Assembly (NCBI GenBank): GCA_041687475.1
Contig: JAWLBW010000214.1
Coordinates: 1 to 8,128 of the forward strand
Direction of reading: 5' to 3'
DNA length: 8,128 nucleotides
Source of the DNA: JAWLBW01 sp041687475
GTDB taxonomy: Bacteria; J088; JAWLBW01
Under the pieces are notes generated by a model that was given only the letters and a program-made list of their open reading frames with translations, was not told the DNA's origin and ran no database searches. Below are positions 5,858-8,128 of the stretch, piece by piece. How positions within the stretch are numbered: position 1 is the first letter of the stretch; each line of letters opens with the position of its first letter. A program made the position numbers and the translations under genes.

Positions 5858-5884
5858 GCGGCAGCTTTCTTTCAAAGCTGCCGC
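5858..5884. terminator. Strong hairpin between the lytic transglycosylase and lipoprotein genes
   Basis: A perfect 11-bp stem (GCGGCAGCTTT at 5858-5868, AAAGCTGCCGC at 5874-5884) closes a 5-nt loop. On the plus strand it is followed by CTGTTTT, but no plus-strand gene is known there. On the minus strand, where it lies 112 nt after the lytic transglycosylase stop, no T-run follows. It probably ends or protects the transglycosylase transcript, and it may insulate the lipoprotein gene. Confidence 0.45.
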
Positions 5885-5995
5885 CTGTTTTCCGGTTAAA
5901 CCACGACGATGGCGCGACCGCCCGAGTCCCGAGCCCGGTGGGCCTTGCATGTGACTCGATCGGGCACGAATGCCCTCGGCCGATGTGAAGGATTC

Positions 5996-6673
5996 TCAGA
6001 GCCTGGCTTCGGCCACCAGTTGATGATGCAGATCGCGGGCCCGCGTGCGAAACATCTCGTAGGAGGCGTTGACCCGACCGGCATAGATGCCGTGGGGACG
6101 GAAGCCGCGGGCCATCTTCTTATCGAGCAGGGTAGGGCCCATGTTGTAGGCCGCCAGGGCAAGATCGAGGTCACCGAAGCGCGCTTCCATCTTCCGCAGA
6201 TAATAAAGACCCAACTCAATGTTGATGGCCGGATCGTGCAGAACCTCGACGCCGGTATATTCGAGGCCGACTTCATTGCAGAGCGCTTCGCCTACGTAGG
6301 GCATGACCTGCATGAGCCCCCGGGCACCCACGGGGCTGACGGCTCGATTGTTGAAGGAGCTTTCCGTGGCGATCACGCCGGCGGCAAAGAGGGGGTCGAA
6401 GCCGTATTTTTCGCTGGCGCGAAGAATGATGGTCGGAAGTTCGGCCTTTTCTTCGGGCGACAGATAGGTGAAGTATTCGGAGATGATTTCGCGCAGCACC
6501 TGCTCCTGCATGCTTTCGCGGGCAACCAGGCTGACGTACGAGGCGTTCTCGTAGGATTGCCTATCCGAAGCCGACGCCGTTGACGCGTCGACAAAAGGGC
6601 TTGCAAGCACGATAACCGATACAAGCGCCGCATGTACCGGCAGGCCGAAGAATCCGTTTTCTTTTCCTGTCAT
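5996..6673 (-). CDS. Exported lytic transglycosylase (SLT domain)
   Basis: The enzyme cleaves the beta-1,4 bond between N-acetylmuramic acid and N-acetylglucosamine in peptidoglycan, forming the 1,6-anhydro end. The product is 225 residues. Residues 1 to about 35 look like a signal peptide: a Lys near the start, the hydrophobic run L-P-V-H-A-A-L-V-S-V-I-V-L-A, then A-S-T-A-S-A. The SLT domain follows a helical linker and shows the canonical motifs: A-T-E-S-S-F with catalytic Glu104 (102-107), G-A-R-G-L-M-Q-V-M-P (116-125) and A-Y-N-M-G-P (175-180). No LysM or other wall-binding domain is present. The ATG at 6673 is preferred because GGAG lies six nucleotides upstream; a GTG at 6685 would add four residues but overlaps that site. 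It has its own promoter about 100 bp upstream. It acts in the periplasm; no lipobox is visible, so it should be soluble. Confidence 0.92.
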   Translation of the reverse strand: MTGKENGFFGLPVHAALVSVIVLASPFVDASTASASDRQSYENASYVSLVARESMQEQVLREIISEYFTYLSPEEKAELPTIILRASEKYGFDPLFAAGVIATESSFNNRAVSPVGARGLMQVMPYVGEALCNEVGLEYTGVEVLHDPAINIELGLYYLRKMEARFGDLDLALAAYNMGPTLLDKKMARGFRPHGIYAGRVNASYEMFRTRARDLHHQLVAEARL

Positions 6674-6771
6674 CCTTGTCTCCACTATTCACCCCGCGCT
6701 TCGCCTTGAGGCTGTTGCGCCCATTCGGAGCCATGGCTGGCCGGAGGGAGCCGATCCCCCTTCCGCTTACT

Positions 6772-6801
6772 ATATTAGCACTATGCTTGCTGAATTGTCA
6801 A
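6772..6801 (-). promoter_or_regulatory. Promoter of the lytic transglycosylase gene
   Basis: On the minus strand a perfect TTGACA (6796-6801) is followed after 18 nt by TAATAT (6772-6777), with TGC directly before it as an extended -10. The start would be near 6765, giving a leader of about 90 nt to the ATG at 6673. The region is locally AT-rich, unlike the flanking DNA. The layout matches the pan promoter (same -35, same spacing, extended -10). Confidence 0.7.
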
Positions 6802-7017
6802 TATCTGTTACCGCGATGCGTCAATCTGTGTGGGTGGGCTGTAAGTGTATGAGGATGCATGGTTTTCCTGGGGGCGATCCTTCCCCGTGCAGGTGTGCTG
6901 GTGAATGCGCGATGGGGCGTCGCGTCACGGTGCTGGCGCCGTGCGTCATGGGGCGACGTGGTTCCGCAAGGACCATCCTGAGGGCATACCCTGCCGCCCC
7001 GCAAGGAGACTGGACTC
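6802..7017. other. Intergenic stretch without a supported gene
   Basis: Between the transglycosylase promoter and the thioesterase terminator I see no gene. The DNA holds a GT-rich segment (about 6820-6850), a compound stem-loop at 6918-6958 (outer CGTCGC/GCGACG, inner CACGG/CCGTG), two direct copies of ATGGGGCG (6912-6919 and 6948-6955) and two of CCGCAAGGA (6964-6972 and 6999-7007). None matches an element I know. Frames that cross this stretch are poor in protein-like features. Confidence 0.5.
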
Positions 7018-7061
7018 AAAAAAAAGCGCGGACCCCGGCACCGTATGGGGTAGGGTACGCG
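7018..7061 (-). terminator. Intrinsic terminator of the thioesterase gene
   Basis: On the minus strand, CGCG-T-ACCC pairs with GGGT-C-CGCG (7053-7061 with 7027-7035, one mismatch). After one C comes a run of eight T (7018-7025). It begins 28 nt after the thioesterase stop. An alternative inner pairing ACCCC/GGGGT is also possible. The T8 run makes this a convincing rho-independent terminator. Confidence 0.7.
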
Positions 7062-7088
7062 AGCGTCAGATCGAGGGCTTGCGCCCGC

Positions 7089-7535
7089 TCAGTCTTCGTG
7101 ACGCGGGTGCGCCGACTCGAGGCGTTCGATGGCTTCTCGGAGTTCGGTCGGCAGGGGGGCCTTGTGGTGTTCGCCGTAATGGTAGGAGACGATGAGCGAG
7201 GTACCCTCGGCAGCCACGGTCTGCAGCTTCTCGCTCCAGATTACGTAGTCCATCTGGAAGCGGTCCTTGCCCAGGTCGCGAACCGAGGTGCCGACCTGCA
7301 GCGTGTCGGGGTAGGTAAGCGGACGCCTGAAGCGACACGAGGTATCGGCGAGAATCGGACCGATGCCGGTCTTCTGCTGCACCTCCCACCAGCCGATGCG
7401 GTCGAAGTAGGCGATGCGGGCGCTCTCGAAATAGCGGAAGAAGACCGTGTTGTTGACGTGGCCGAAGGCGTCCATGTCGCCCCAGCGTACAATCTGGGGC
7501 ATGGTAACCGGAAAACGTTCCTGGAAATCGCTCAT
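7089..7535 (-). CDS. Acyl-CoA thioesterase, 4HBT hotdog-fold family
   Basis: The family hydrolyses the thioester of acyl-CoA, releasing CoA and a free acid, in the cytoplasm, usually as a dimer or tetramer of hotdog domains. The product is 148 residues from the chosen ATG, standard for single-domain members. The N-terminal signature R-W-G-D-M-D-A-F-G-H-V-N-N (residues 17-29) carries the catalytic Asp and the start of the long central helix (F-F-R-Y-F-E-S-A-R). It resembles the FadM/YbgC branch; the substrate, whether long-chain or aromatic acyl-CoA, cannot be told. The frame extends to an ATG at 7586, but that reaches into the upstream gene's terminator stem, so I use the ATG at 7535; an ATG at 7502 is possible. 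None has a strong ribosome site. The neighbour upstream is an acyl-CoA-type dehydrogenase on the same strand, but a terminator separates them. Confidence 0.88.
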   Translation of the reverse strand: MSDFQERFPVTMPQIVRWGDMDAFGHVNNTVFFRYFESARIAYFDRIGWWEVQQKTGIGPILADTSCRFRRPLTYPDTLQVGTSVRDLGKDRFQMDYVIWSEKLQTVAAEGTSLIVSYHYGEHHKAPLPTELREAIERLESAHPRHED

Positions 7536-7551
7536 GGCAGGCAGGGTGAGG

Positions 7552-7584
7552 AAAAAAGGAAGCCCCGGCCGGGGCCGAGGCTTC
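7552..7584 (-). terminator. Intrinsic terminator of the dehydrogenase gene
   Basis: On the minus strand the arms GAAGCCTCGGC (7574-7584) and GCCGGGGCTTC (7559-7569) pair over 11 positions with one mismatch around a 4-nt loop, followed after CC by six T (7552-7557). It starts about 22 nt after the dehydrogenase stop and ends 17 nt before the thioesterase ATG. The form is classic and the call is strong. Confidence 0.85.
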
Positions 7585-7590
7585 ATTATA
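7585..7590 (-). promoter_or_regulatory. Possible -10 box for the thioesterase gene
   Basis: A perfect TATAAT lies on the minus strand between the dehydrogenase stop codon and its terminator. A start about seven bases downstream would fall inside the terminator stem, so the new transcript would lack part of the 5' arm and escape termination. No good -35 box is found at 16-18 nt, and there is no TG extension, so this may be chance. Confidence 0.25.
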
Positions 7591-7605
7591 TATGTGGAAG
7601 CCGAT

Positions 7606-8128
7606 TTACATCTTCAGGTTCGAGAACGCGCCGCCGGTCGCTTCCATGGCGTTACCGAACGGACGGGCCTTCGACATGTCGTTGATTCTGTCCCAGTTGG
7701 CCGCGATTTCTTCGGCCGAGATCTTGTCCGTGTCGAGCCCGATGCCCTGCCCCTCGACAATCTGCACGCGGCTGTAGTAACCGCCGCCGACTTCATAAAT
7801 CGCGCCCGAGTCGTTGAACTGCTCGCTGGCGAGGAAGGCGACGAGCTCCGACACGTATTCGGGCTTGAGCTTCTCGAGAATATTCGGGGGCATGATCGTT
7901 TCGGTCATGCGGCTGGCGGCGATGGGGGCGATGGTCGCAACCTTGATGTTGTTGCGCTCGCCTTCGGCCTTGAGCGTGTTGGCAATGCCGACGATGCCCA
8001 GCTTCGCGGCCGAGTAGTTCGTCTGACCGAAGTTGCCGTACAGACCGGCGGCCGAGGTGGTGAAAATGACGCGACCGTAGTTGTTCTCGCGCAAGTGGGG
8101 CCAGGCGGCCTTGGTAACCAGGTACGAG
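7606..8128 (-). CDS. MFE-2-type short-chain dehydrogenase ((3R)-hydroxyacyl-CoA dehydrogenase), C-terminal part
   Basis: The gene continues past the right edge; 173 residues before the TAA are visible, so the N-terminal NAD-binding G-x-x-x-G-x-G is missing. The catalytic set of the short-chain dehydrogenase/reductase fold is present: Ser in T-T-S-A-A-G (fragment residue 25) and Tyr38/Lys42 in Y-S-A-A-K. The surrounding sequence is specific: G-L-Y-G-N-F-G-Q-T-N-Y-S-A-A-K, then T-I-A-P-I-A-A-S-R-M-T-E-T, then L-K-P-E-Y-V and Y-E-V-G-G-G. These are the hallmarks of the dehydrogenase part of peroxisomal multifunctional enzyme type 2 (HSD17B4) and its bacterial single-domain relatives. It ends with the region after A-A-N-W typical of that group, with no hydratase or SCP2 domain fused behind. 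It likely oxidises (3R)-hydroxyacyl-CoA in fatty-acid turnover; substrate length is unknown. A strong terminator follows. Confidence 0.9.
   Translation of the reverse strand, partial: SYLVTKAAWPHLRENNYGRVIFTTSAAGLYGNFGQTNYSAAKLGIVGIANTLKAEGERNNIKVATIAPIAASRMTETIMPPNILEKLKPEYVSELVAFLASEQFNDSGAIYEVGGGYYSRVQIVEGQGIGLDTDKISAEEIAANWDRINDMSKARPFGNAMEATGGAFSNLKM

Noticed and set aside
5962..5975. Small hairpin GGGCA/TGCCC after the lytic transglycosylase stop as its terminator
   Set aside because: Only five pairs and no T-run on the transcribed strand; the stem at 5858-5884 is a far better candidate.
6798..7019. 73-residue minus-strand frame in the gap after the thioesterase
   Set aside because: It begins at the T8 run of the terminator and overlaps the next promoter. 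It has no ribosome site and a low-complexity His/Arg/Pro/Thr composition.
6783..7685. 300-residue plus-strand open frame
   Set aside because: It runs antisense through the thioesterase and into the dehydrogenase, crossing two strong terminators. No domain is recognisable, and its start sits in the transglycosylase promoter.

Overview
The window is GC-rich (roughly 60% by eye) bacterial chromosome. Two features point to a diderm: an exported lytic transglycosylase and a lipobox-bearing small lipoprotein. The PanD sequence resembles those I remember from Leptospira-like spirochaetes more than those of enterics, but the taxon cannot be fixed from this window alone. There is no sign of phage, insertion sequence, CRISPR or plasmid functions. 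All recognisable genes except the first lie on the minus strand.

Layout, left to right. (1) 1-960 (+): the 3' end of a large fibronectin type III repeat protein with an acidic, proline-rich C-terminal tail. It converges on yihY, with a 10-bp inverted repeat between the two. (2) 1010-4854 (-): in transcription order, panB, panC, panD, a DUF502 membrane protein and then, after about 200 bp, a YihY/BrkB membrane protein. panB and panC overlap by 4 nt, panC and panD are 17 nt apart with an AGGAGG site before a GTG start, and panD and DUF502 are 4 nt apart. (3) 4855-5129: a long panB leader with two stable hairpins and a convincing promoter (TTGACA, 18 nt, TGA+TACGAT). A perfect 6-3-6 palindrome lies over the -10 box. 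(4) 5130-5468: no gene, but a 7-bp tandem repeat (x4) and a compact, cloverleaf-capable element. (5) 5469-5828 (-): a small lipoprotein with a BamE/SmpA-like pattern. (6) 5996-6673 (-): a lytic transglycosylase with its own strong promoter at 6772-6801. (7) 7018-7535 (-): a 4HBT-type acyl-CoA thioesterase ending at an intrinsic terminator with a T8 tract. (8) 7552-8128 (-): the 3' part of an MFE-2-type (3R)-hydroxyacyl-CoA dehydrogenase, also closed by a strong intrinsic terminator.

Function. PanB and PanC, with beta-alanine made by PanD, form a complete pantothenate branch (ketopantoate, beta-alanine, ligation), apart from the ketopantoate reductase, which is not here. Pantothenate feeds coenzyme A, and the acyl-CoA thioesterase and hydroxyacyl-CoA dehydrogenase at the right end act on CoA esters; that link is thematic, not demonstrated.

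The most notable observation is in PanD. The residue that must become the catalytic pyruvoyl group, Ser25 in the classical enzyme, is Cys here (codon TGC), while the other residues I can align to the active site are kept. Other points for a second look are the palindrome on the pan promoter, the attenuator-like leader hairpins, the structured intergenic element at 5327-5411, and the tight linkage of DUF502 to panD.
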